Part shown: piece after piece, positions 1 through 8,316 of the stretch
Numbering within the stretch: the first letter of the stretch is position 1
How the letters are laid out: each line of letters begins with the position of its first letter
From: Kiritimatiellia bacterium
Lineage (GTDB): Bacteria; Verrucomicrobiota; Kiritimatiellia; RFP12; UBA1067
Assembly (NCBI GenBank): GCA_024405255.1
Contig: JAKSOY010000044.1
Coordinates: 1 to 22,971, forward strand
Length of the DNA stretch: 22,971 nt
Direction of reading: 5' to 3'
Translations under genes and position numbers: made by a program
The notes under the pieces: model-generated
Databases searched by the model: none
What the model saw: the letters and a program-made list of their open reading frames with translations, nothing else
Told to the model about the DNA's origin: nothing

Positions 1-868
1 GCTTCGCGTCGATCTTGTCGAACATCTTCTCCGCCAGAAGCGGCACGCTCATCACGACCGTCGGCTGCAGGATCTTCACATCCTCGCCGATCGTATAGAG
101 CGAACGGACGAACTTCATCGTACAACCGCGGAAGAGCGACAGCACGAAGTTCGCGCAGAACGAGAACGCATGGAAGAGCGGCAGCACCACGAGCAGGGAG
201 TCCGTGTTGTCCACCGTCTCGCCGAATGCGCCCAGCGCACCGTCGATGTCCGCAATGAAATTGCTGTGCCGGAGCATCGCGCCCTTGGGCTTGCCCGTCG
301 TGCCGGAGGTGTAGATGACGGACGCCACGTCTTCACCCTGCGCGACATTCGCGTCGTACCAGCCCGTGCCCTTTTCCGCGAGCGTCTTCACGCCCTGGGC
401 CTTCAGCGTCTCGTAGTCATAGACCGGCACCGTGCCGATCGGCTCGTATTCGGTCGCACCGCCGTCGACGATCACAATCGCACGCAACGCCGGCAGCTGG
501 GACGCAATCGCCTTCATCATCGCGAGATGGGGCTTGTCGGTCGTCACCACGGCTGCGCCGGAATCGTTGAGGATGTACGCCACTTCATCGTTGTGCAGCT
601 TGGGGTCCATCGGCACCACGCTCACACCGGCGCCGCTGCACGCGAGATAGGCTTCCATCCAGGTCGGGCTGTTCGGCAGCACGAGGGCCACGTTCTCTTC
701 ACGCGGACGCAGCGCGAACGCGGGGCCATAGGCCTCGGCCACGGCACGCACGCCCGCGAGGAACTCGGCCCACGTGCGCGTGTGCCATTCCTTGTTATAC
801 GAATACTGGAGCGCCACCTTCTGCGGCGTCTCCTTTGCAAATTTCTCCAGATATGAACGGATTGTCAT
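1..868 (-). CDS. AMP-forming acyl-CoA synthetase (long-chain fatty acid-CoA ligase type), N-terminal part
   Basis: The frame is open from ATG at 868 to the window edge, giving about 289 residues of an adenylate-forming enzyme; the C-terminal half lies outside. These enzymes activate a carboxylic acid with ATP to an acyl-AMP and transfer it to CoA. The diagnostic P-loop-like motif YTSGTTGKPKGAM sits near residues 187-199. Upstream there is a typical N-terminal region (RTWAEF, then ALVLPNSPTWMEAYLAC) and downstream the VVLPLFHAFSF block. The start is set by GGAG at 876-879, seven bases before the ATG, and by a promoter directly upstream. It is transcribed separately from the apbE operon. The substrate cannot be told from this half. 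FadD-like ligases and acyl-ACP synthetases share these motifs. Confidence 0.9.
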   Translation of the reverse strand, partial: MTIRSYLEKFAKETPQKVALQYSYNKEWHTRTWAEFLAGVRAVAEAYGPAFALRPREENVALVLPNSPTWMEAYLACSGAGVSVVPMDPKLHNDEVAYILNDSGAAVVTTDKPHLAMMKAIASQLPALRAIVIVDGGATEYEPIGTVPVYDYETLKAQGVKTLAEKGTGWYDANVAQGEDVASVIYTSGTTGKPKGAMLRHSNFIADIDGALGAFGETVDNTDSLLVVLPLFHAFSFCANFVLSLFRGCTMKFVRSLYTIGEDVKILQPTVVMSVPLLAEKMFDKIDAK

Positions 869-937
869 CTTTCTACTCCGTTAGTTTGACTCGCTAAATT
901 CTTGGATGTTCTTTCGTTTGAAGTTTTATCCGCTAAA

Positions 938-966
938 AGTATACCAAATGTCTAGCACATTCTCAA
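938..966 (-). promoter_or_regulatory. Promoter of the acyl-CoA synthetase gene
   Basis: Read on the minus strand, TTGAGA (966-961) and TATACT (943-938) are separated by exactly 17 bases, and TGG precedes the -10 to give an extended -10. The -35 overlaps the last codons and stop of apbE. The start codon lies about 70 bases downstream and has an SD. Confidence 0.7.
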
Positions 967-1808
967 GGGTTTCCGCCGAACCAACGTAGGGGGTCCCGGA
1001 ACCGGTCGAAGAACGGCGCCTGGTGGCGCGCCACGAGAACTTGCGCCTCCAGCCTCTCGCAGGTCCTTTCGATCTCGCGCGCATCAAGTGCCAGCACCGC
1101 CGTCGAAAGCGCATCGGCCACCGTCGCCGAGGACGCGCGACTCCAGCTCTGCGCCCACTTCACGGCCGCACCGCCTCGCCGCACATCACGCACATGCTCG
1201 CCCCGCAGTTCGAATCCGCTACCCGAGAGCGCCCCGCTCGAAAGACGCAACACCGTCGGCGTCTTCGTGCGGCTTTTCCACACGCCGCCCACGCCGAGCG
1301 GCCAGCCCGTCTCATCCGGCGACGGCGCACCCGACGCCAGCAGCGTCGACGTACCGCCGTTGAGGAGCCAATTCGTCAGCTCGAACTGTCCGCCACGCAG
1401 AATCTTCGCGCATTCGTCCAGCGCATAGCCCTTGCCGATGCCGCCGAAATCGAGTTTGACCGGACCCTTCTTCACACCCACGCGGAAGTGCTCGACGTCG
1501 ATCACAAGTTCGCCGAAGTTGCGCGCCTCGACCGTCGGGTCGAACGCACCGTCCGTCGCCGCGCAGATCTGCGCGCTCGCCACGAGCACATCCATCGTTT
1601 CAGGCGTCACCAGCGTGTTCGCGCCATCGGCGAGCGCCCCGATCACAGCAACGTCGCTCGTGTCGGAGAACTTCGTGAGGAGACGCTCGATCTGGTCGAT
1701 GCGCGCAAAACACGCCGCGGCGGCCGACCCGCAGAGCGCCTCGTCCTCCGTCAAACCAAAGGACACCGAAAACTCGGTGTCCATGGCTCTATAGGAAAAT
1801 GTCTTCAC
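963..1808 (-). CDS. apbE: FAD:protein FMN transferase (ApbE family)
   Basis: ApbE enzymes covalently attach FMN from FAD to threonine or serine residues of exported or membrane redox proteins such as Nqr/Rnf subunits. About 281 residues. Visible signatures are the N-terminal YRAMDTEF (family: MGTxF), KLDFGGIGKGYALDE (family: DLGGIAKGYAVD) and the C-terminal ATVADALSTAVLAL (family: ADALATA). The usual HIIDPxTG motif is degraded to HVRDVRRGG, so metal or substrate binding may differ. I choose GTG at 1808 because it overlaps the cytochrome stop as GTGA, which suggests translational coupling, and because it keeps the residues normally found before the MGT motif; ATG at 1784 is the alternative. 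It is the last gene of the argH-exbB-exbD-cytochrome operon, and its flavoprotein target is not in the window. No lipobox or clear signal peptide is seen. Confidence 0.88.
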   Translation of the reverse strand: MKTFSYRAMDTEFSVSFGLTEDEALCGSAAAACFARIDQIERLLTKFSDTSDVAVIGALADGANTLVTPETMDVLVASAQICAATDGAFDPTVEARNFGELVIDVEHFRVGVKKGPVKLDFGGIGKGYALDECAKILRGGQFELTNWLLNGGTSTLLASGAPSPDETGWPLGVGGVWKSRTKTPTVLRLSSGALSGSGFELRGEHVRDVRRGGAAVKWAQSWSRASSATVADALSTAVLALDAREIERTCERLEAQVLVARHQAPFFDRFRDPLRWFGGNP

Positions 1809-4384
1809 TTCCGCAGACGGAGAAGCTGGCACAGAACCGCGCTCGCGCAGGCGAAGCAGAGCGACACGCACCGGTGGCTCCACAACAGGATTTCCTGTCC
1901 ATGCGAGCCGAACACCGTCATCATCGGCATCACCGCCGTGAAGATCGTGCCCGCCGCGAACAGCACCCAGAACGCCCACACGACACCGCTCCAGAGCTTC
2001 GTCGTACGCTCCTTCGCACGGATCGCCATCAGCAGCACCGCGCAGCCCGCGAAGCCGCCGCCCGCCATCATGTGGCCGACAAGCACCCAGCTCGACATGC
2101 CGCCACAGAGCCAGCCGATCACGCCGCTCAGCAACAGGTAGCCGAGGCACACGATGAGGCCCATGTCCAGCACCCACTTGATGAGTCCGCCCAGGAACTC
2201 ACGCGTATTCGCCGTGAACCACTCGCCCAGACGCGTGAGGGCCACACCGGCCGCCGCCGCGAGGAAGAGGCACATCAGCGAGAAGATCGTCCACAGCGTC
2301 ACCTTCAAGAGCGGACGCATCGCAAACGTGGACCCGAGCACCGTATGGTAGCAGCTGCACACGCGCAGCAGATCCGCCTGCTTGACCACCGGACCCGACA
2401 CCTCCTGCACCGGACCCGTCGGCTTGATTTCGCCGAGGAAGAACTTCGAGTCGCCCGTATGGCAGTCGGCGCACTTGACCGGTGCCGCACCGCGCGCCTG
2501 ACGCGCCGCACGCACATCGTGCGCCAGCGGCCACGACACGGGCTGCGCCTCCGCCACACCCGCCGTCTCCACAAGCGCGCCCTTTTCGTCGAGCGAGAAC
2601 ACAAGGCCCGCCGAGAGGTAGCGCACGTCCTTGCCCGCATTCTTGAGCGCACGCGCCAGCATCTCCTTGGTGATGGGCTGTTCCTTGCCCTTCACCTTGA
2701 AATACTGTTCGATCGTCCAGCGGTCGACGAACGGAATGAACGTCTTGCCATCCGCCGAGAGGGTCCCGACGGGGAAAGGCTCGTTCGCCGGCACGGCCAC
2801 ACCCGGGCATTCTTCCACCGCTTCGCCCAAACGCCCCTTGTCATCAGCGACCTTGAGCACGAGCGTATACACCTTGCCTTCGCGCACCGCCGCAACGCGC
2901 ACCTTCGCATCGGCCGGCGTTTCGGTTCTGTCGATCTGCGCATTGTAGATCGTGATCAGGAGCTTCAGGAACTCGTCCTTGATCCGGTCGGTCGCCGTTA
3001 TGAACGGAATCTCGTTCGTGGCCGCCTGATAGACCAGCGACAAGTCCTCCTTCAGCTTCGGGACGCCGGGAAGGTTGCTCGTGTCGTCGAGCATCGCCAG
3101 CGCCGTCTCCACGCGCTTGACCACGTCGAACGCGTCGCCCGCAAGCTTCTGCGCCTCTTCCGGCGGAATCGGCTTGAGCGCGCCCTTTTCTGCGGCACGA
3201 TAGAAACCGCTCGGCCACATCATGCGGCACGGCTCGACCACGCCCTTCGCGTTCTTCACGAACACGGGCTCGACGATGTACGGACAATCCGTCGCCCACT
3301 GCGCACGGCCGTAGATGCCGATGCGGTTCGCACGCGACGTGCGCACAAGCGCCAGCTCGCCGTCCTTCGTCACGCCCGAGTGGCAGACCGTGCAGGCAAG
3401 CTTCTGGAAGTGCACGAGCGGGATGCCCGCATGCACCGGCTTCGGACCCGCGCCCTTTGCGGCCGTGTGGCAGCCCGCGCAGCTCGTCGTCGCCACCTGA
3501 TGGTCCATCCCGTTCTTGTGGCAGTCAATGCAGGAGAGTCCGTGCTTCAAGTGGACATCGCCCTCGATCGCGTGCGAGGGCACGCCCTTCTCGCTCACGC
3601 CGTGGCACGCCAGGCAGTTCTCGTTCTTCGGCTTGCCCACGTTGAACACGCAGCGGTCCTTGGTGTCAAAGCGCGACGGATCATAGATCGTCTTCTCCGG
3701 CACGCGGAAGAGATGGTCGTCGGGATTGTCCGACCCCATGGCAAGATCCCACGTCGAATTGAGACGCTCGTTCATGCCGTCGACGATCGCAAGGCCCGAG
3801 GCCGCCGTCATCGCACCGCGCCAGTTTTCACGCAGCACCTGACGCGCCCATTCGCTCGAATCGTAGCCGCTCTGCTGGTGGCACGCGAGGCAGTTCGGTT
3901 CGAGTCCGCCCGTCACGAACCAACGCTGCTTCGCGCCGTCGGCGCTCTGCATCGCGCGCGGATCATTCCCCACGCCTCCGCCCGGGAAGGAACGCCCGAA
4001 AAGCTTCGTCCACTGCCAGCACGACAAGCCCAACGCTGCCGGCGTATAGGCGCCCTGCTGGCCGTGCAGCGTCAGCGGAATCGCCGTACCCGTCTTGTCG
4101 TCCGTCCAGAACCACGGCTCGACCACCACGGAAGACTGCGCATCAGTCGCGTCAAGACCCGTGCGGAAGTGGTTGGCCCCCTTCATCGCATCGACATCGT
4201 GGCACTGGCCACACGTCTGAACCGTCGAAATCGGACGCGCCAAAGCCTGCGTCGACGACACCTTCTGTCCTTCATGGTCACGCGGTGTAAGGCGATGCAC
4301 CGGCACGGTGCGTCCGCCATTCCAATGCGATACCGCCATCACCGGCAGGCAGCTCAAAGCGACCAAATAACAAAGATTTCTCAT
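1805..4384 (-). CDS. Multihaem cytochrome c with C-terminal multi-helix membrane domain
   Basis: An 859-residue exported electron-transfer protein. A short signal peptide (about residues 1-17, hydrophobic, ending VMA) is followed by a haem domain with seven CXXCH sites: residues 58, 165, 257, 285, 302, 331 and 638. Six lie in the first 340 residues; the seventh follows a roughly 300-residue stretch with none. The C-terminus has about five hydrophobic segments (near 695-717, 737-760, 765-788, 800-825, 840-856) with histidines at 771 and 837 that could ligate a b haem. The whole looks like a quinol-linked membrane cytochrome with a periplasmic multihaem head; that role is inferred, since I do not recognise a named family. 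The SD GGAAGG lies 8-10 bases before the ATG. It sits 38 bases after exbD and overlaps apbE. Confidence 0.85.
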   Translation of the reverse strand: MRNLCYLVALSCLPVMAVSHWNGGRTVPVHRLTPRDHEGQKVSSTQALARPISTVQTCGQCHDVDAMKGANHFRTGLDATDAQSSVVVEPWFWTDDKTGTAIPLTLHGQQGAYTPAALGLSCWQWTKLFGRSFPGGGVGNDPRAMQSADGAKQRWFVTGGLEPNCLACHQQSGYDSSEWARQVLRENWRGAMTAASGLAIVDGMNERLNSTWDLAMGSDNPDDHLFRVPEKTIYDPSRFDTKDRCVFNVGKPKNENCLACHGVSEKGVPSHAIEGDVHLKHGLSCIDCHKNGMDHQVATTSCAGCHTAAKGAGPKPVHAGIPLVHFQKLACTVCHSGVTKDGELALVRTSRANRIGIYGRAQWATDCPYIVEPVFVKNAKGVVEPCRMMWPSGFYRAAEKGALKPIPPEEAQKLAGDAFDVVKRVETALAMLDDTSNLPGVPKLKEDLSLVYQAATNEIPFITATDRIKDEFLKLLITIYNAQIDRTETPADAKVRVAAVREGKVYTLVLKVADDKGRLGEAVEECPGVAVPANEPFPVGTLSADGKTFIPFVDRWTIEQYFKVKGKEQPITKEMLARALKNAGKDVRYLSAGLVFSLDEKGALVETAGVAEAQPVSWPLAHDVRAARQARGAAPVKCADCHTGDSKFFLGEIKPTGPVQEVSGPVVKQADLLRVCSCYHTVLGSTFAMRPLLKVTLWTIFSLMCLFLAAAAGVALTRLGEWFTANTREFLGGLIKWVLDMGLIVCLGYLLLSGVIGWLCGGMSSWVLVGHMMAGGGFAGCAVLLMAIRAKERTTKLWSGVVWAFWVLFAAGTIFTAVMPMMTVFGSHGQEILLWSHRCVSLCFACASAVLCQLLRLRK

Positions 4385-4422
4385 TATCTTTTCCTTCCCC
4401 GAAATCGGCTAGATTAACAAAC

Positions 4423-4842
4423 TCACTTTTTCTCGTTGTCCTGCGTGGCCAACGAGAAGTTCCATACATCGGCCGCGCGACACGCGTCGATCAATTCCAT
4501 CAGCTGGTCGTACTTCGACGTCTTGTCGGCGCGAATCACAACGGGCTGCCCCGGATACAGCTTGGCGATGCGCGCCAAACGCTCCGTCACCTCCTGAAAC
4601 GTCAGGGTCTGTCCGTTGATCGAAACCTTGCCCTGGGCGTTCAGATTGAGAATGATCTCGCCCGGCATACGCCCGGGCACGGTCGCGCTCTTCGCCGTCG
4701 GCAATGCGATGGCGACTTCCGTCTCCCACTGGGAGAACACGCTCGACGTCACGAAGAAGCACAACAGCAGGAAGATGACGTCCATCAAGGACGCCATGCC
4801 CACCGTCGGCGCGTGACTTTTCTGGTTGCGGCGAAAATTCAT
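4423..4842 (-). CDS. exbD: Biopolymer transport protein ExbD/TolR family
   Basis: A 139-residue ExbD/TolR protein, the single-span partner in the proton-driven ExbB-ExbD or TolQ-TolR motor. A cytoplasmic N-terminus (NFRRNQKSHAPTVGMASLMD) leads into one transmembrane segment at about residues 17-37 whose aspartate (SLMDVIFLLLCFFV) is the conserved proton-carrying residue. A periplasmic domain follows, with the typical VVIRADKTSKYDQLMELIDACR block. Length is normal for the family. The ATG overlaps the exbB stop by one base (TAATG). No TonB or TolA homologue is visible nearby, so the energised partner is unknown. Confidence 0.93.
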   Translation of the reverse strand: MNFRRNQKSHAPTVGMASLMDVIFLLLCFFVTSSVFSQWETEVAIALPTAKSATVPGRMPGEIILNLNAQGKVSINGQTLTFQEVTERLARIAKLYPGQPVVIRADKTSKYDQLMELIDACRAADVWNFSLATQDNEKK

Positions 4843-5474
4843 TAGAACGCCTTTTCAAGAATGACGGCCAGCGTCTCGAGTCCCGCAATGCGCTTCGCCG
4901 TACGACGGCGCAGCACCGCGTGGAAGAAGAGGCACGGAATGGAAATCGCCAAGCCGAACACCGTCGTGATGATGGCCTGCGACACGCCCTGCGCCAACAC
5001 GACCGGACGCGCATTCGCCGCGAGGTCGCTCGCAATGCCGCCAAACGCCTGGAACATGCCGAGCACCGTACCCAGAAGACCCACAAGCGGCGCGATGGCC
5101 GCGATATCCGCCAGCCAGTCGACGGACGCCTGAAGCTGTTCGGCCACGTGCGCACCGGCCGTTTCAACAGCCGACGTGACGTTCGCCCGCTGCCCCGCCG
5201 GCGTCCGCTGCACCACGTCGAGCGCGGCCAGCGCGATGGACGCGAACGCGCACGGACGGCGCTCGCACAGACGACGCGCCTCGCCATGGTCGCCCGTCTG
5301 CAGCTTGCTGAACACGTCGCTCAGCAGCGGACGCGGCGCAAGGGCGCCCCGACGCTGCGCGAACAGAAGATAGAGGACGACGGCGAACGCAAGCACCGAC
5401 AACCCCGCCAGCACCCACATCAGGTAGCCGCCGTATTGCCACGCCTGCAACAAAGTAATTCCCGTTTCTGACAT
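4842..5474 (-). CDS. exbB: MotA/TolQ/ExbB proton channel family protein
   Basis: A 210-residue ExbB/TolQ-type inner-membrane channel subunit that works with the ExbD encoded next. Three membrane spans are visible: about residues 15-37, 118-145 and 160-185. Between the first and second is a cytoplasmic region of short helices. The conserved family core is present (IAAIAPLVGLLGTVLGMFQAF, then AQGVSQAIITTVFGLAISIP). A purine-rich SD (AGAAGGGAAA on the minus strand) lies in the 21-base gap after argH. The pair argH-exbB has no obvious metabolic logic; co-transcription with a respiratory cytochrome is noted as a finding. Confidence 0.93.
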   Translation of the reverse strand: MSETGITLLQAWQYGGYLMWVLAGLSVLAFAVVLYLLFAQRRGALAPRPLLSDVFSKLQTGDHGEARRLCERRPCAFASIALAALDVVQRTPAGQRANVTSAVETAGAHVAEQLQASVDWLADIAAIAPLVGLLGTVLGMFQAFGGIASDLAANARPVVLAQGVSQAIITTVFGLAISIPCLFFHAVLRRRTAKRIAGLETLAVILEKAF

Positions 5475-5495
5475 AATGATTTCGTTTCCCTTCTA

Positions 5496-6845
5496 TTAAC
5501 TGAACAATTTCTGAAGCTTGGCCTCGAACGCCGTCTTGCGTTCATCCATCAACCCGAGCCAGGCCTGAATGCGCTTGGCATAGAGCGCATAGTCGAGACC
5601 CGCCGTCGCACCCGCATGCGTCTTCGCCGCCACGGCCGCATCCGCATCTTCGCTCGCAAGCGCCTCGAGGTTGTCGCGCACCTGATGGTACGCTTCGCGC
5701 CACGGCGTGCCGGCGGCGACTTTGCGCAGCGCCACGTCCGTCGCGAACACGCCCGGGATGAAGCCCGCACGCAACTTCGCTTCGTCCACACCCATTCCGC
5801 GTACGAACTTCGCGAGAATGCGCAACGTCGTGCGCGTGATCGCCAGCCCCTTCATGTAGAGGCCCTTGCAGTCCTGAAGGTCGCGGTTGTAGCCGCCCGG
5901 CATCGCATGCAGCATCGACAGGGACGCCGTTGCAAGTCCCAGCACCTGCGCCGTCTTCGAACGCACCAGTTCGAGCACGTCGGGATTGTACTTCTGCGGC
6001 ATGATCGAACTGCCCGTGCAGTAGGCGCGCGGCAGGGTGAAGTAGCCGAACTCCGGCATCGAAAAGAGGATCATGTCTTCGGCGAGACGCGACAGCACCG
6101 CCATCAGCTGCGCGAGCGCGCACAGGAGCGACGCTTCGTCTTCGCCACGGCCCATCGACGCGCCGAACACATTGTGGAGCGGACGCGCAAACCCGAGCAG
6201 ATCGCTCGTACGCTGCCGGTCGAGCGGCAACGGCACGCCATAGCCGGCGGCGCTGCCGAGCGGACACGCATCGTTCATCTTGTAGGCGGCTTCGAGATTC
6301 GCCGTCTGATCGAGAATCATCTCGGCATGTCCCGTCGCCCACACGCCCACGGAACTCGGCATCGCCGGCTGCAGATGGGTCCGACCCACCATCGGCACGC
6401 GGTCGTGCGCCTGGCCGAACGCCACAAGCGCCGTCGCGAGGTCGCCGAGCTCGGTCCCCAGGCCCAGCAGCTGGTCCTTGATGTGCAGACGCACATCGAC
6501 CGCCACCTGGTCGTTGCGGCTGCGGCCCGTATGGATCTTCTTGCCGAGATCGCCCAGCGTCTCCGTCAGGCGCGTCTCCACGGCCATGTGCACATCCTGG
6601 TCCTGCTCGCGCACCACAAAGGTCTCGTCCGCCACCACATTCGCCAGCGCGGCCCGCACACGCGTCGCCTCGTCCTTCGTCACCACGGGCGGCTCGACGG
6701 GCATCTCCGAAAGCATCGTCACATGGGCCGCCGTTCCAAGGCAGTCCCAACGCACGAGATCCATGTCCAAAACGGGATCGTCGCCCACCGTATAGTCCAG
6801 CACGTCAGGATCGACGTCGCCGGTTATTGTCTTTTCCGTTTTCAT
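5496..6845 (-). CDS. argH: Argininosuccinate lyase
   Basis: Catalyses the last step of arginine synthesis, argininosuccinate to arginine plus fumarate, as a cytosolic homotetramer of the fumarase/aspartase superfamily. At 449 residues it is slightly short. The superfamily signature GSSIMPQKYNPDV is at residues 268-280, HTGRSRNDQ at 95-103 and GRTHLQPA at 144-151. The N-terminus lacks the usual WGGRF segment and starts directly at the helical domain, which makes this a divergent member. The ATG overlaps the stop of the upstream gene as ATGA. No other arginine genes are in the window. Confidence 0.93.
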   Translation of the reverse strand: MKTEKTITGDVDPDVLDYTVGDDPVLDMDLVRWDCLGTAAHVTMLSEMPVEPPVVTKDEATRVRAALANVVADETFVVREQDQDVHMAVETRLTETLGDLGKKIHTGRSRNDQVAVDVRLHIKDQLLGLGTELGDLATALVAFGQAHDRVPMVGRTHLQPAMPSSVGVWATGHAEMILDQTANLEAAYKMNDACPLGSAAGYGVPLPLDRQRTSDLLGFARPLHNVFGASMGRGEDEASLLCALAQLMAVLSRLAEDMILFSMPEFGYFTLPRAYCTGSSIMPQKYNPDVLELVRSKTAQVLGLATASLSMLHAMPGGYNRDLQDCKGLYMKGLAITRTTLRILAKFVRGMGVDEAKLRAGFIPGVFATDVALRKVAAGTPWREAYHQVRDNLEALASEDADAAVAAKTHAGATAGLDYALYAKRIQAWLGLMDERKTAFEAKLQKLFS

Positions 6846-8119
6846 TTCTTTTCAGGTACCTTCGTCGGCGCCAACTGACCGCCATGTTCGATGACTTCCT
6901 TCAATTTCGCCTCTGCGGCGTCGAGAAGCGGAACCAGCTTGTCGGCATTGGCTCCACGCGTCAGCATCACCAAGAAACTGCTATAGGCTTCCGAGACGGC
7001 CGCAAGTCCCGGTCCACGCCGGACGGCATAGAGCGGCAACTCGCGCATCTTCTTCTGGGCCGCCTGCCGCACGGCCGGTTCATCCACCCGCGCAATCGCC
7101 TCCCGGAACGTACAGGTCGACGGAGCGCCCGGCTTCAGGTCCTGTTTGAATTCCGTCAGGTCGAGCGTCAGCTGCGACCGGAAATTCCGCAGATCCCAGC
7201 CGCTCGCCTCGCCCGGCGAAAGGACGGCGCGCGAAAGACGGTCCAGACGCGCCTGGAAGGCCTTCACCTGATCGGACTCGCTCCGCTCGCCGGTGATGAG
7301 TTCCACGAACGAATCCGCCGTCCATTCATGCCCGGCGGCCAAACGCTCCAGCAACGCCTGCACCGCGCGACGCTCCTTCGTCCACGCCACCAGGTAACCC
7401 GCGAGAACCGCGTCCTGCAAGGACGAGATCTTCAGCTTGGCAACACACTTCGGGAACGCCGGCAGCTTGTTCGCCCGCCACAGCTCCAGCATCGCCCGAA
7501 TGGCGGCGTGGCCGCCATCCGCCGTGCGCGCCTGCAAGGCCCCGAAGGAAAACCACTTCGGCAGCTGGCCCGCCTCCGCCACGCCTTCCGGACGATGACG
7601 GTCGATCCACGCACGGAAATACGCCTGCGCGATTTCAAATCGCAGCGCCTCGAGATTGGTGAATCCGGGAGACGGCAGCCAAAGGCGCGTCAGGATGTTG
7701 CCGTCGCGCCGCACGACCCGCGCAATCACCCGAATGTCGTTCGTCTGCCCGTCCAGCGCGTGAATGACGAGTCCGCGCCCCTGCGCACGCGGCATCTGCA
7801 ATCCAAAGGCATGCTCGAGATCCTGGACGAACTGCGACGTAAAACGCAGCAACGGCAGACGGAAGCCCATCGTATCACCCGGCACGTCCGCCGCGAGCAC
7901 CTCTACAAAACCGTCCGAACTCGTTGCGGAACGCGGTAGCTCCCGCGCCCGCCGACGGGCGGACGATTCATCGGCCGAGACCGCTGCCTGAGGCGCCGGC
8001 ACAGGGGTTGCCGATTGAGCCCAGCCGTCGCCCGCCGCCAGAAGCAGCGAGAGTACAGCCAACAGCACGCACCGCAGAGTGCGCGTCAATCGTTCCCCAT
8101 CCATTCTGTTGGTTCGCAT
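6842..8119 (-). CDS. Exported protein of unknown function, possible inactive metallopeptidase-like fold
   Basis: 425 residues if started at ATG 8119; an in-frame ATG at 8104 is equally possible. A signal peptide is clear: basic start, then hydrophobic CVLLAVLSLLLAAG and GWAQS as a likely cleavage site. The mature part is rich in alanine and charged helices. Around residues 158-194, LRFEIAQAYFRAW followed by LPKWFSFGAL resembles the peptidase-MA/gluzincin arrangement HExxH ... LPxWLxEG, but the zinc ligands are missing (FEIAQ). That resemblance is by eye and weak. The longer open frame up to 8278 runs into heptamer repeats and is not coding. It is the first gene of the argH-exbBD-cytochrome-apbE operon and overlaps argH by four bases. 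Confidence 0.75.
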   Translation of the reverse strand: MRTNRMDGERLTRTLRCVLLAVLSLLLAAGDGWAQSATPVPAPQAAVSADESSARRRARELPRSATSSDGFVEVLAADVPGDTMGFRLPLLRFTSQFVQDLEHAFGLQMPRAQGRGLVIHALDGQTNDIRVIARVVRRDGNILTRLWLPSPGFTNLEALRFEIAQAYFRAWIDRHRPEGVAEAGQLPKWFSFGALQARTADGGHAAIRAMLELWRANKLPAFPKCVAKLKISSLQDAVLAGYLVAWTKERRAVQALLERLAAGHEWTADSFVELITGERSESDQVKAFQARLDRLSRAVLSPGEASGWDLRNFRSQLTLDLTEFKQDLKPGAPSTCTFREAIARVDEPAVRQAAQKKMRELPLYAVRRGPGLAAVSEAYSSFLVMLTRGANADKLVPLLDAAEAKLKEVIEHGGQLAPTKVPEKK

Positions 8120-8128
8120 AGGTGGAAT

Positions 8129-8137
8129 ATTATAGCA
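8129..8137 (-). promoter_or_regulatory. Extended -10 promoter of the argH operon
   Basis: Minus strand TGCTATAAT, a consensus extended -10 with no good -35 at 17 bases. It ends nine bases before ATG 8119, so transcription would begin almost at the start codon, suggesting a leaderless mRNA or use of ATG 8104. Confidence 0.6.
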
Positions 8138-8160
8138 TAAAAATCGCAATCTGTGGAAGA

Positions 8161-8265
8161 CTGAAAACTGAAGATTGAAATCTGAATACTGAAATCTGAA
8201 ATCTGAAAACTGAAATCTGAAAACTGAAGATTGAAGATTGAAGATTGAAAACTGAATACTCAAAA
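8161..8265 (+). repeat. Array of 15 heptanucleotide repeats
   Basis: Fifteen consecutive 7-bp units of consensus YTGAARW (for example CTGAAAA, CTGAAAT, TTGAAGA) without interruption of phase; only the last, CTCAAAA, departs from the YTGA start. The array lies between the rplT terminator and the promoter of the minus-strand operon. Confidence 0.9.
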
Positions 8266-8291
8266 GGGCACGGCGCAAGCCGTGCCCTTTT
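8262..8291 (-). terminator. Bidirectional hairpin terminator after rplT
   Basis: A perfect 13-bp stem (AAAAGGGCACGGC) with a GCAA loop and A/T tails on both sides, 26 bases past the rplT stop. The stem is symmetrical, so it could stop transcription from either side. Confidence 0.8.
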
Positions 8292-8316
8292 GCGGTCTGT
8301 CTTCTCGCGTGCGGCC

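Noticed and set aside
2340..2365. CSCYH in the cytochrome as an eighth haem site
   Set aside because: The spacing is C-S-C-Y-H, not CXXCH, so covalent haem attachment is not expected.
1799..4417. Plus-strand open frame of 872 codons
   Set aside because: It is antisense to the cytochrome gene, His/Arg-rich without domain logic and lacks an SD; the minus-strand frame has seven CXXCH motifs and membrane helices.
5616..6878. Plus-strand open frame of 420 codons opposite argH
   Set aside because: Arg/His-rich antisense shadow; argH carries its family signature on the other strand.
8161..8265. CRISPR array
   Set aside because: Units are 7 bp in direct tandem without spacers, and no cas genes are present.
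8120..8278. N-terminal extension of the operon's first gene through the heptamer array
   Set aside because: The extension is pure 7-bp repeat translated as a repetitive Phe/Ser/Gln peptide, and the promoter lies downstream of it.
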